Shown in pieces: positions 1 through 8,556 of a stretch of DNA of 64,000 bases. This stretch comes from Polaromonas sp. (GTDB taxonomy: Bacteria > Pseudomonadota > Gammaproteobacteria > Burkholderiales > Burkholderiaceae_C), in the NCBI GenBank assembly GCA_030655515.1, contig JAURVI010000043.1, positions 36,771 to 100,770 on the forward strand, written 5' to 3'. Below the pieces are notes generated by a model, which saw nothing but the letters and a program-made list of their open reading frames with translations, made no database searches and was not told where the DNA came from. Position numbers and translations under genes: made by a program. How positions within the stretch are numbered: position 1 is the first letter of the stretch; every line of letters starts with the position of its first letter.

Positions 1-893
1 TCGCTGCCCATCAGCTCCGGCCCGGGGATGAATTGGTTCTTAATAACCATCGCGCTCTGCAAGGCTGGGAGGGGACGCATACCGAAGCCCAGGGCTATCT
101 GATGGGTCTGCTCATTGGTGACGGCACGCTCAAGACAGACAAGGCGGTGCTGTCGGTCTGGGCTCCCGAACTGAAAATGGTGGCAGGCAGTGATTTACTC
201 AGCACGGGCGTTCACAGTGCCCAGGGCATCATGGCCGCAGCGCAGGCCGCTATTCACACGCTTGACCATCGGTCCGACTTTCGCGGCTGGCAGCGCCCGA
301 TTGAAGGGCGCGGCGAGGTACGGATGGCTTCGGCAGCCTTGCGGGATCTGGCCCTCAGTCTGGGCCTGGCGCCTGGGCACAAAACCATGACCCCGGCCAT
401 CGAGCAGTCGTCCTCGGCGTTCCATGTCGGCCTGCTGCGCGGACTGTTTGATGCCGATGGTTCGGTACAAGGCTCCCAGAACAAGGGCGTGAGCGTGCGA
501 CTCACACAAGCTGATCTGGCCCTGCTGCAATCCGCGCAGCGCATGCTGCTGCGGCTCGGGATCGCCTCGAAAATCCACCAGAACCGCCATCATGCAGGCC
601 CCAAGCCCCTGCCCGATGGCCGAGAAGGCTACGCCGACTACGAGACCCAGGCCACGCATGAACTTGTCATCAGCGGCGACAACCTCCATCTATATGCTGA
701 GCTGATCGGCTTCAGCGACACAGCCAAGGCCTCGCGCCTCGATGCGTTGCGGCAAGCCTGCCGGAGCGAACTCAACCGCGAGCGGTTCACCGTCACCGTG
801 CAAGCCCTGACAGCCGATGGCGAAGAAGAGGTTTACGACGTCACCGTCCAGGACATTCACGCCTTCGATGCCAACGGCCTGTATGTGCATAAC
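1..893 (+). other. Intein, C-terminal part, with LAGLIDADG homing-endonuclease motifs
   Basis: Two dodecapeptide-type motifs are visible, YLMGLLIGDG (near bases 96-125) and LLRGLFDADG (near 432-461), spaced as in LAGLIDADG/DOD endonuclease domains. The intein ends with VHN at 885-893 (terminal His-Asn) and the next codon is Cys (894-896), the expected nucleophile at the first C-extein position. The N-terminal splicing block lies outside the window, so splicing competence cannot be judged in full. Both acidic residues of the endonuclease motifs are present (GDG, DADG), suggesting the nuclease is not obviously decayed. Confidence 0.88.
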
Positions 894-2888
894 TGCGCCG
901 AACAACCCCTGCCGCCCTACGGCTGCTGCTGCCTCGGCTCGATTGACCTGACCCGGTTCGTACTCAATCCATTTGATGACAACGCGCGCTTCGATCAGGC
1001 CGCGTTCACCGAGGTCGCACGCGTGGCCGTTCGCATGCTGGACAACGTGCTGGACGTCACCGTCTGGCCCTTGCCGCAGCAGCAGGAAGAAGCGCGCAAC
1101 AAACGCCGCGTCGGCCTGGGCTTTACCGGACTGGGCGATGCGCTGATCATGCTCAACCTGCGCTACGACACGCAAGCGGCCCGTGACATGGCGCGGCACA
1201 TCACCGAAGTGATGCGGGACGCGGCCTACGACGCCTCGGTGGAACTGGCGCGCGAACGCGGCGCCTTCCCGCTGTTCAATGCCGACCTGTACCTGAGCGG
1301 CCAGACCTTTGCCTCACGCTTGCCGCAGCCCCTCAAGGAGCGCATTCGCGCCCACGGGCTGCGCAACTCGCACCTGCTGTCCATTGCGCCGACCGGAACC
1401 ATCAGTCTGGCCTTTGCAGACAACGCCAGCAACGGCATCGAGCCCGCGTTCAGTTGGTGCTACACCCGCAAGAAGCGCATGCCGGACGGCAGCTTCAAGG
1501 AATATGCCGTGGAAGACCACGCCTGGCGCCTGTACCGCCACTTGCGCGGCGAAGAGGCTGCCCTCACGCCCGCGTTTGTGACCGCGCTGGAGATGAGCGC
1601 ACAGGCGCACGAGGCCATGGTGGCAGCGGTGGCGCCCTGCATCGACACCGCCATTTCGAAAACCGTCAATGTGCCGGCCGACTACCCCTATGAGGACTTC
1701 CAGAACCTGTACCTCGAAGCCTGGCAGTCCGGCCTCAAGGGACTGGCCACCTACCGGCCCAACGCGGTGCTGGGCTCGGTGCTCAGCGTCACCCCGACAC
1801 CGACGGCGGCACCGCTGCAGATCAATGACACCAACCGCCGCCTGGCACTGGAGCGATTGCCCGCCCCCGTGCTCTCGTCCCTGCGCTGGCCGGGCCGGCC
1901 CGAGTTGCCCGCCGGCAACCCCGCATGGACCTTCATGGTGCATTACCCCTTTGGCGATTTCGCGCTGTTCGTGGGCGAACTGGCGGGTGAAGACGGGGGG
2001 GCGCCGCAGCCCTTCGAGGTCTGGGTCAACGGCGCCGAGCAGCCGCGCGGCCTGGGGGCACTGGCCAAAACGCTGTCGATGGACCTGCGCGCCAACGACC
2101 CGGCCTGGCTGCAGCTCAAGCTCGACGCCCTGGCCACCGTGGCCGAGGAGCGCGCGTTCGAGATGCCGTTTCCGCCGCATGGCGAACTGCGCATGTTTCC
2201 GGGCGTCGTCGCGGCGACCGCGGCGGTCATCCGCTGGCGCTGCGAGCAGCTCAAGTCCTTGAGCCCCATGGCCAAACCCTTGCCGACACCGGTGATGGAC
2301 GCCATGTTCAGCCGGGACGAACCCCTCACCGGGCCTTCGGGCACCCTGGCCTGGGCGGTCGATATCGACAACCCGGCCACCGGCGAAGCCTTCACCCTCA
2401 CCTTGAAAGAGGTGACGCTCCCAGGCCCGGACGGCAGCACCGTGACCCGGCCCTGCGCGGTGGGCTTTTCGGGCAACTACCCGCGCGCGCTCGACGGCCT
2501 GGCCCGACTGCTGTCGCTCGACATGCGGGTGATCGACCCGGCCTGGATCGGCATGAAGCTGCGCAAGCTGCTCAACTACGCCGAGCCGCTGGGCCACTTC
2601 ATGGCCTTTGTGCCGGGTTTGCCGCACGGCGAGCGGCGCCAGCAGACCTGGCCCTCGACCGTGGCCTATCTGGCGCGTCTGATCATTCACCGCTACGCCA
2701 TGCTCGGCATCCTGAATGAAGAAGGTTTTCCACTGCGGGAAATGGGCGTGCTGGAATCGCCCAAGGATGTGAGCGCATCCGCCACGCTGGCCGGCAAGGC
2801 CTGCCCGGAATGCGGCAACCCGACCGTCATCAAGAAAGATGGATGCGACTTTTGCACGGCCTGCGGCTACGTGGGGCAGTGTGGCTGA
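1..2888 (+). CDS. nrdJ: Adenosylcobalamin-dependent (class II) ribonucleotide reductase, 3' part, intein-containing
   Basis: The frame is open from the first base, so the real start lies outside the window. Up to base 893 it encodes the C-terminal part of an intein (separate entry). The extein resumes at 894 with CAEQPLPPYG, followed by SIAPTGTISL (substrate-loop type motif), two TSCPD-like repeats beginning near bases 1820 and 2350, and a terminal zinc ribbon CPEC...CTAC. In the family, this enzyme reduces ribonucleotides to deoxyribonucleotides using a B12-derived thiyl radical, without needing oxygen. About 664 extein residues are visible. The stop is followed by a palindrome and a MITE-like element, so it is probably the last gene of its transcript. 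Confidence 0.9.
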   Translation, partial: AAHQLRPGDELVLNNHRALQGWEGTHTEAQGYLMGLLIGDGTLKTDKAVLSVWAPELKMVAGSDLLSTGVHSAQGIMAAAQAAIHTLDHRSDFRGWQRPIEGRGEVRMASAALRDLALSLGLAPGHKTMTPAIEQSSSAFHVGLLRGLFDADGSVQGSQNKGVSVRLTQADLALLQSAQRMLLRLGIASKIHQNRHHAGPKPLPDGREGYADYETQATHELVISGDNLHLYAELIGFSDTAKASRLDALRQACRSELNRERFTVTVQALTADGEEEVYDVTVQDIHAFDANGLYVHNCAEQPLPPYGCCCLGSIDLTRFVLNPFDDNARFDQAAFTEVARVAVRMLDNVLDVTVWPLPQQQEEARNKRRVGLGFTGLGDALIMLNLRYDTQAARDMARHITEVMRDAAYDASVELARERGAFPLFNADLYLSGQTFASRLPQPLKERIRAHGLRNSHLLSIAPTGTISLAFADNASNGIEPAFSWCYTRKKRMPDGSFKEYAVEDHAWRLYRHLRGEEAALTPAFVTALEMSAQAHEAMVAAVAPCIDTAISKTVNVPADYPYEDFQNLYLEAWQSGLKGLATYRPNAVLGSVLSVTPTPTAAPLQINDTNRRLALERLPAPVLSSLRWPGRPELPAGNPAWTFMVHYPFGDFALFVGELAGEDGGAPQPFEVWVNGAEQPRGLGALAKTLSMDLRANDPAWLQLKLDALATVAEERAFEMPFPPHGELRMFPGVVAATAAVIRWRCEQLKSLSPMAKPLPTPVMDAMFSRDEPLTGPSGTLAWAVDIDNPATGEAFTLTLKEVTLPGPDGSTVTRPCAVGFSGNYPRALDGLARLLSLDMRVIDPAWIGMKLRKLLNYAEPLGHFMAFVPGLPHGERRQQTWPSTVAYLARLIIHRYAMLGILNEEGFPLREMGVLESPKDVSASATLAGKACPECGNPTVIKKDGCDFCTACGYVGQCG

Positions 2889-2983
2889 CAGGGACAGCGA
2901 TGCGGGACACACGCCACGGCGAGCCAGGCGTCTTGAGCAGGGCGTCTTGAGCGGCGTATGCGGGTTTTGATTCGCCAGAGGTT

Positions 2984-3018
2984 GGCTTCGAACGACCCCC
3001 TTCGGGAGGCTCGAAGCC
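2984..3018. repeat. Inverted repeat after nrdJ
   Basis: GGCTTCGA (2984-2991) and TCGAAGCC (3011-3018) form an 8-bp stem around a C-rich/G-rich loop. It resembles a degenerate member of the TTCGA-type palindromes seen at 13.8 and 49.9 kb. No T-run follows, so a role as terminator is uncertain. Just upstream, GCGTCTTGAGC occurs twice 13 bp apart (2929 and 2942). Confidence 0.45.
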
Positions 3019-3075
3019 TGCCACGACCGCGCGTGCGGGAACGGCAACCGCTGACGTCCCACGCCCGACAGGCTG

Positions 3076-3240
3076 CTAGTGCAGTGTTGCATGCTGGATG
3101 GAACAAATAAAAACGATGGATTTTGGGTCAGGGCAAGGCGCAAACCACAGCGATACCGCAGGTATCGCGCGGATTTGCAACGCCGCCATGGCGCAAAAGA
3201 CGCGTTTTCATGTTCCAGATAGCGTGCAACACTGCACTAG
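3076..3240. mobile_element. MITE-like 165-bp palindromic element
   Basis: The left end CTAGTGCAGTGTTGCA (3076-3091) is the exact reverse complement of the right end (3225-3240), and similarity extends to about 29 bp with four mismatches (left end continues to GGAAC, right end starts with GTTCC). A central hairpin, GCGATACC-GCA-GGTATCGC (3150-3168), sits at the centre of symmetry, and the intervening arms also match loosely, so the whole segment is one imperfect palindrome. It encodes nothing credible. It fills most of the 394-bp gap between nrdJ and the histidine kinase. A 19-bp copy of its right end lies at 25736-25754. Confidence 0.7.
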
Positions 3241-3282
3241 CATCGGCAGAGTGCTTTAGTATCGGCTGAACCAGCCATCACC

Positions 3283-5853
3283 ATGTTCCATACCTCCTTT
3301 CCTGATTCCGTCCATCTACTGGCTGAAGAGCTGATGGAAAAACGTTACAGTCGCGGGCTGCGGTCTTTGTTGCGGATGCTGCTGGTGGGCTTGCCGCTGC
3401 TGCTGATCCTGACGGCCATGCAGAACAACGCCAGCATGCAGATCGTCATTGTGATGTCCGCCATCATGTTCACCTGCCTGGCCTACTGGCTGCTGCACCG
3501 CGGCCATTACCTGTGGGCCAGCCACTTGCTGGTCTTTTCGCTGATCGCTTGCACGGCGGCCTCCATCTTCGTCTACGGATCGGCGCGCGGCGCCATGGTG
3601 GTGGGTTTTTCCGGCGCCGTGGTGAGCGCCGGCATCATCCTGGGAAAAAGAGCCCTGACTTTGGTCGTGGCGCTCAGCGCGGCAGCGCTGGGCGCGCTGA
3701 CATGGGCCGAGGCGTCCGGCCTGCTCGTCAAACCCGATTTCACGGTGGGCCTGAGGTTCTGGCTGCTTCATGTGCTGCTGTTGACCGGCATCGCCATCAG
3801 CGTCTACACCAGCCGCCGGGTGGTACTGGGTGCGCTGCGCGAGCAGCATGGCGAGCTGAAGCGGCGCGAACAGGCCGAGCATGCGCTGCGCCTGAGCGAA
3901 GACCGGTTCAGCCGCATCTTTCGCAGCAGCCCGGCCGCCATCGTCGTGCAGGAGGCCCAGAGCATGGCGGTGCTGGACGTCAACCCTGCCTTCGAACGCC
4001 TGTACGGCTACTCCCGCAACGAAGTCATCGGGCACACCGACGTCGGGTTCTGGAATGACCTCAAGGCACGCGAAGCCTTCGCGCATCAAATGGAAGCGTC
4101 CGGCCGCATCGTCAATCTCCCGGTGGACGGCCGCCGGAAAGACGGCAGCCTGCTCCATATTCTGCTGTCCAGCGAGATCGAAGGCCGGGGCCAGGGGCGC
4201 ATCGTGGTGTCCACCGTCATCGACGCCACCGCCGAAACCCAGGCCCGGCAGGCGGCCCGCGAGTCCGCCGAGCTGTTTTCCAAGGCCTTTGACTTCAGCC
4301 CCATCAACATGGCCCTGACTCGGGTCTCGGACGGAAAATTCCTGGCCACCAATGCCACCAAAGACTCGGTTCAAGGTTTTACCGCCGCGGAACTGATCGG
4401 TCGTACGTCGCTGGAAGCCGGCGTCTGGCGCAACGAAAAGGAGCGCATGCAGTTTATTGACGAGCTGTTCGCACAGGGGCGGGTGATCAGCCGCGACTCG
4501 CAAGTGCGTCACAAAAACGGCGCCATGATCGACTGCCGGATGTGGGCGGTGATTGTTCAGATTGCGGGCGAGCCCTGCGTGCTCAGCTCGACCCTCAACA
4601 TCACCGAACAAAAGCGGCGCGAGGCCCAGTTGATCGATGTTGCCAAGGGCTTGTCGGTCGGCACCGGCGAGGCCTTCTTCCGCGCCGTGGCGCAGAGCCT
4701 GGCCCATGCTGTCGAGGCCGACTCGGTGATGGTGGGTGAAATAGATGGCGACCAGAACGTCGCCTCTTTGACCATGCTCCAGGACGGCGCGCTGCAGCCC
4801 AATATCCGTTATGCGCTGACCGGTACACCGTGCGACATGGCCATCCACCAAAGCGGCCTGTGCGTCTATGGCGACGGCGTGCAACAGTTATTTCCGCAAG
4901 ACCCGCTCTTGGTGGACGGCGGCTACCAGGCTTACGTCGGCATGGCGCTGCGGGATGCGGACGGCAGCCTGATCGGCATCGTCAACGCCTTATGGCGAAA
5001 GTCCCAGCCGCCGTCGCCGGACCGGGACGCGCTGGTGCAAATTTTTGCCAGCCGCATCTCGGCCGAACTGGTGCGCCTGCGCCGCGACCGCGAAATCTCG
5101 CGCCTCAATGAAACGCTGGAGCAGCGGGTCAACGAGCGCACCGACCAGCTCAAGGCGACCAATGCGGAGCTGGAGTCCTTCGGTTATTCGGTGTCGCACG
5201 ATCTGCAGTCGCCGCTGCGCAGCATCGAAGGCTTCAGCGTGTTGCTGGAACGCCGCCTCAAAGGCCGGCTGAACGAAGCAGAACAGCGATTGTTTGACCG
5301 GGTCAGGGTCAACGTCGTGCGTATGCACGAGCTGATCGACGACCTGCTGGCGCTGGCCCGGGCCAGCAAGGGCAAGCTGCTGCTCGATCAGGTCAACCTC
5401 AGTGCATTGGCACAGCAGATCATTGCGCAGGAGCGGCTGCGCGACCCGCAGCGCCAGGTGCAGGTAACGATTCAGCCCGGCATCAGCGCCCGCTGTGACA
5501 GCAAGTTCGCCCGCATCACACTGGAAAACCTGATCGGCAACGCCTGGAAATACTCACGCACGCGGGCCGACGCGCACATCGAGTTCGGCGCCCTGCCATC
5601 ACACGAAAACGGTCGCACCATGCTGTTTGTGCGCGACAACGGCGTCGGCTTCAACATGGCTTACTCCGCCAACCTGTTCAAACCCTTTCACCGGCTGCAC
5701 CATGAAACCGAGTTTGAAGGCAGCGGCATTGGCCTGGCCACCGTACACCGCATTCTTGAACGGCATGGCGGCGTGATACGCGCCGAGTCGGACGAAGGTG
5801 CCGGCGCCTGTTTTTATTTTTCGTTCGATCCGCGCTTCAGCGTTTCAATTTGA
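3283..5853 (+). CDS. Membrane-bound PAS/GAF sensor histidine kinase (orphan)
   Basis: 856 residues. About six hydrophobic segments fill residues 25-185, followed by a short helical linker, two PAS-like domains (about 205-325 and 325-450), a GAF-like domain (about 455-610), then a HisKA/HATPase core. The H-box SVSHDLQSPLRS places the phospho-accepting His near residue 639. N box (ENLIGNAWKYS), G1 (DNGVGF) and G2 (GSGIGLATV) are all present, so the kinase should be active. No receiver domain or response-regulator gene is adjacent, so the partner is elsewhere. The phytochrome-like H-box fits the HWE-free PAS-HisKA class. ATG 3283 lacks a clear Shine-Dalgarno; ATG 3334 is an alternative. Signal unknown. 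Confidence 0.85.
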   Translation: MFHTSFPDSVHLLAEELMEKRYSRGLRSLLRMLLVGLPLLLILTAMQNNASMQIVIVMSAIMFTCLAYWLLHRGHYLWASHLLVFSLIACTAASIFVYGSARGAMVVGFSGAVVSAGIILGKRALTLVVALSAAALGALTWAEASGLLVKPDFTVGLRFWLLHVLLLTGIAISVYTSRRVVLGALREQHGELKRREQAEHALRLSEDRFSRIFRSSPAAIVVQEAQSMAVLDVNPAFERLYGYSRNEVIGHTDVGFWNDLKAREAFAHQMEASGRIVNLPVDGRRKDGSLLHILLSSEIEGRGQGRIVVSTVIDATAETQARQAARESAELFSKAFDFSPINMALTRVSDGKFLATNATKDSVQGFTAAELIGRTSLEAGVWRNEKERMQFIDELFAQGRVISRDSQVRHKNGAMIDCRMWAVIVQIAGEPCVLSSTLNITEQKRREAQLIDVAKGLSVGTGEAFFRAVAQSLAHAVEADSVMVGEIDGDQNVASLTMLQDGALQPNIRYALTGTPCDMAIHQSGLCVYGDGVQQLFPQDPLLVDGGYQAYVGMALRDADGSLIGIVNALWRKSQPPSPDRDALVQIFASRISAELVRLRRDREISRLNETLEQRVNERTDQLKATNAELESFGYSVSHDLQSPLRSIEGFSVLLERRLKGRLNEAEQRLFDRVRVNVVRMHELIDDLLALARASKGKLLLDQVNLSALAQQIIAQERLRDPQRQVQVTIQPGISARCDSKFARITLENLIGNAWKYSRTRADAHIEFGALPSHENGRTMLFVRDNGVGFNMAYSANLFKPFHRLHHETEFEGSGIGLATVHRILERHGGVIRAESDEGAGACFYFSFDPRFSVSI

Positions 5854-5867
5854 TCGCCGAATAAAGC

Positions 5868-6740
5868 TCAGCGCGAGTGCGCCAGCCCGCTGACCAGCAT
5901 CACCAACGCGATGCCCACGCCCAGCCAGGAAATCTGCGCGACGGTTTCGCGGGCGCTCAGGCGCTTTTGCAGTTGCGGGATCAAGTCCGCCAGCGCCACA
6001 TACACGAAGCTGCTGGAGGCCACCACCAGAAAATAGGGCAGCCAGTCGTGCAGCATGTCGACCAGCGCGTAGCCGACCAGGCCGCCCAGCGCCGTCACCG
6101 CGCCGGCCAGAGAGACCTTGACGAGGGCGACCCGCTGGTTGCTGGAGGTCTGGCGCAGCACCACCAGGTCGCCCATGTGGTGCGGGATTTCGTGTGCCAG
6201 CACGGCCAGTGCGGTGATCACGCCCAGGCGCATGTCGGCCACGAAGGCGGAGGCAATCATGATGCCGTCGCCAAAAGCATGCACACTGTCACCCGTCAGC
6301 ACGGCCCAACTACCGGACTTGGCGGGGCTGTGGTGATGAGGATCGTGATGACCATGCGCCAGCGGACTCGGCGAGGTTTCCATCCGCTCGGCGCGAATGG
6401 CGTTGCTCGTGGACACCGGCGCCAGCATGTGGCCCCGCTCCCCTGTGGCCCCCTCCGGGCCGTGGTGTTCATGGCCGTGGTGGTAGAGCTCGGCCTTGTC
6501 GAGCAGGAAGAAAAACACCAGGCCCACCAGCAGCGTGGCAAACAGCTCTTGCGCACCGGCCTGGCTTTCAAAGGCTTCGGGCAGCAGGTGCATGAAGGCG
6601 GTAGCCAGCAGCGCGCCGGCCGCCAGGCTGAGCATGTGCTGGGTGTAGCGGGCCAGCACGCCAAAGCTGAGCAGCGCCGCCAGCCACACGCTGCCAATAC
6701 CGGCGGCCAGGGTTCCGATCAAAATTGCTATTAATGTCAT
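5868..6740 (-). CDS. ZIP-family divalent metal transporter
   Basis: About 290 residues with eight hydrophobic segments. A His-rich cytoplasmic-type loop (HHGHEHHGPEG and HGHHDPHHHS) lies between the third and fourth segments, and the two signature helices contain DSVHAFGDGIMI and HEIPHHMGDLVVL, the metal-binding helices of ZIP proteins. The family imports Zn2+ or other divalent metals into the cytoplasm. ATG at 6740 is chosen because GGAAG lies just upstream; a TTG at 6776 would add 12 residues. Its 3' end faces the histidine kinase 3' end with a 14-bp gap (convergent). Substrate not determinable by sequence alone. Confidence 0.87.
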   Translation of the reverse strand: MTLIAILIGTLAAGIGSVWLAALLSFGVLARYTQHMLSLAAGALLATAFMHLLPEAFESQAGAQELFATLLVGLVFFFLLDKAELYHHGHEHHGPEGATGERGHMLAPVSTSNAIRAERMETSPSPLAHGHHDPHHHSPAKSGSWAVLTGDSVHAFGDGIMIASAFVADMRLGVITALAVLAHEIPHHMGDLVVLRQTSSNQRVALVKVSLAGAVTALGGLVGYALVDMLHDWLPYFLVVASSSFVYVALADLIPQLQKRLSARETVAQISWLGVGIALVMLVSGLAHSR

Positions 6741-6808
6741 GGCTTCCAGAGCCCAATCTATATTGGATAAATCCAAAAATGGTTATCAAACTGCACGAAA
6801 AAGCGCGC

Positions 6809-6839
6809 AAAAAAACCGCCGCACATCGCTGTGGGGCGG
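6809..6839 (-). terminator. Intrinsic terminator after the dienelactone-hydrolase gene
   Basis: Read on the minus strand: a GC-rich stem of about 10 bp (one mismatch) with the loop GCGA, followed by a run of seven T. The arms are 6816-6825 and 6830-6839. It lies 26 bp beyond the stop of the 6865-7764 gene and before the ZIP gene, so it should end that transcript. Confidence 0.7.
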
Positions 6840-6864
6840 CCGGACGCAGGCAAGGCTTGTTCAA

Positions 6865-7764
6865 TCAAGCGACGCCGTTGGCCTTGAACCACGCCACAGC
6901 ACGTTTCCAGCCGTCGTCTGCCGGTTCCTTGCGGAAGCTGGGGCGGTAGTCGGCGTGGAACGCATGCGGGGCATCAGGGTACACCACAAACTGCGATGCC
7001 TTCGCCGCGGCACTGCCGGTGGCGAGCACAGCCTTCATCTTATCAACCGTGTCAAGAGGGATGCCGCTGTCCTGCCCGCCATACAGGCCGAGCACCGGAG
7101 CGTGCAGGATTGGCGCCAGATCAACCGGGTGTTTTGGCGTGAGCTCGGTGCTGCTGCCGACCAGGCGGCCGTACCAGGCCACCCCGGCCTTGACATTGAG
7201 ACTGTGCGCGGCATACAGCCAGGTGATGCGACCACCCCAGCAAAAGCCGGTGATGCCTACTTTGGCGGTGTTGCCGCCGTTGGCGCCTGCCCACGTCACA
7301 GCGCCGTCGAGGTCGGCCATGACTTGCGCATCAGGTACCCTGGAGACAACTTCGGCCATCAGCCTGGCCACTTCGCCGTATTGGCTGGGGTCGCCCTGAC
7401 GCGCGTACAGCTCGGGCGCAATCGCCAGGTAGCCGGCCCTGGCAAAGCGGCGGACGGTGTCGGCAATGTATTCATGCACGCCAAAAATCTCCTGGATCAC
7501 CAGGATCACCGGCAGACTGGTCTTGCCGGCGGGGGCGGCGTAATAGACCGGCACCTTGAAGCCGTCGACTTCAAACGTGGTCTCGCCGGTTTTCAGGCCT
7601 TCGGCAGAAGTTCTGATGGCGGTCTGCGCCATGATGGGCATCGCCGCGGCGGCATAACCGACGCCGAGCGCCGCTTTCAGCGCCGTGCGGCGGGTCGCGC
7701 CGGCTTCCCCGCTTTGGCCGGGGAGCAGGGAATCCAACTCGGATTTCTGGTCGCTGTTGAGCAT
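6865..7764 (-). CDS. Exported dienelactone-hydrolase-family protein
   Basis: 299 residues. The N-terminus has a twin-arginine-like region (TRRTALKAALG) followed by a hydrophobic stretch ending in AQT, suggesting Tat export. The mature part is an alpha/beta hydrolase with the DLH nucleophile motif GFCWGG (Cys nucleophile) and a C-terminal HAFH carrying the catalytic His. DLH enzymes hydrolyse lactones or esters such as dienelactone in chloroaromatic degradation, but no aromatic-degradation genes are nearby, so the substrate is open. Start ATG 7764 is supported by GAGGAG eight bases upstream; an upstream start would add nine residues. Appears monocistronic, with a terminator at 6809-6839. Confidence 0.85.
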   Translation of the reverse strand: MLNSDQKSELDSLLPGQSGEAGATRRTALKAALGVGYAAAAMPIMAQTAIRTSAEGLKTGETTFEVDGFKVPVYYAAPAGKTSLPVILVIQEIFGVHEYIADTVRRFARAGYLAIAPELYARQGDPSQYGEVARLMAEVVSRVPDAQVMADLDGAVTWAGANGGNTAKVGITGFCWGGRITWLYAAHSLNVKAGVAWYGRLVGSSTELTPKHPVDLAPILHAPVLGLYGGQDSGIPLDTVDKMKAVLATGSAAAKASQFVVYPDAPHAFHADYRPSFRKEPADDGWKRAVAWFKANGVA

Positions 7765-7952
7765 GGCGGTCTCCTCAAAAAAAGGGTCCAACAGGCGGAG
7801 TCTACGCGGTCACAGAACCTCTTGCCGGTTCTGGGAAAGACTGCGGGGTATTTGCCAAGCCGCCGCCTACCCGGCCCCGCGCCAGGGAAACTGAACCGCA
7901 CCGCAAAAAAACCACCTGCGGGTATACTAGCGGAAAGTAAGGAAGTAATACC

Positions 7953-8180
7953 ATGCTGCAAACCTCCAAACTCACGTCCAAATTCCAGGCCACGGTGCCT
8001 TTGCCTGTGCGCAAGGCCTTGCATCTCATGGCAGGCGACCTCGTAGGGTTCGAGATTGAAGGAAATGAAGTCAGGCTGCGCCGGGCTACCCCGCTTGATC
8101 TGGCCTTCACGCAGGCGCTGGAAGGCACCCTGTCCGAGTGGTCCAGCAAGGAAGACGACAAAGCCTTCAAGGGCTTGTGA
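7953..8180 (+). CDS. AbrB/MazE-like antitoxin
   Basis: 75 residues. The N-terminus (TSKLTSKFQATVPLPVRKAL) is a swapped-hairpin AbrB DNA-binding fold (K.QVTIP.vR type), and the acidic C-terminal tail (SEWSSKEDDKAF) is what MazE-type antitoxins use to block the toxin. A Shine-Dalgarno AAGGAAG precedes ATG 7953. Its stop codon TGA overlaps the next gene's ATG (ATG starts on the last base of TGA), indicating translational coupling. In the family, the pair represses its own promoter. Confidence 0.85.
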   Translation: MLQTSKLTSKFQATVPLPVRKALHLMAGDLVGFEIEGNEVRLRRATPLDLAFTQALEGTLSEWSSKEDDKAFKGL

Positions 8181-8518
8181 TGGTGAGCCTCCAGCCTTTT
8201 GACGTGGTCGTGGTGCCCTTTCCGTTCACCGACCGCACCGCCACCAAACGCCGTCCGGCGCTGGTGTTGACCAGCAACACCTTCAATCAAAAGGCCAGGC
8301 ACAGCGTACTGGCCATGATTACAAGTGCCGAGCAGTCGGCGTGGCCCGGTGACTACCCTGTTGAGAACCTCGAAACTGCTGGCTTGCCCACAGCCTGCGT
8401 GGCAAGGCTCAAACTTTTCACGCTAGACCACCGCCTGCTCATTCGCAAGGCCGGCGTGCTCAGTCCGGCAGACCAGAAGAAGCTGCGCGCGGCATGGAAG
8501 GGCTGGCTGGCGCTGTAG
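8180..8518 (+). CDS. MazF/PemK-like toxin (endoribonuclease)
   Basis: 112 residues starting at the ATG that shares one base with the antitoxin stop. The N-terminus FDVVVVPFPFTDRTATKRRPALVLTS matches the PemK/MazF signature (G/D.vv.v.fpf.d....k.RPalvl). The C-terminal part carries the hydrophobic strands of the SH3-like barrel. MazF-type toxins cut mRNA at short sequences and arrest growth until the antitoxin is restored. The pair is flanked by unrelated housekeeping genes and lies just upstream of, and convergent with, polA. Confidence 0.82.
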   Translation: MVSLQPFDVVVVPFPFTDRTATKRRPALVLTSNTFNQKARHSVLAMITSAEQSAWPGDYPVENLETAGLPTACVARLKLFTLDHRLLIRKAGVLSPADQKKLRAAWKGWLAL

Positions 8519-8556
8519 CTTCGATGTCCGGTTGGCCCGGTTCGCCTGCCGCACCA

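Noticed and set aside
1314..3143. 609-residue minus-strand open frame
   Set aside because: It runs antisense to the reductase gene in a GC-rich region; the translation is His/Arg/Gly-rich with no motif and crosses the MITE-like element.
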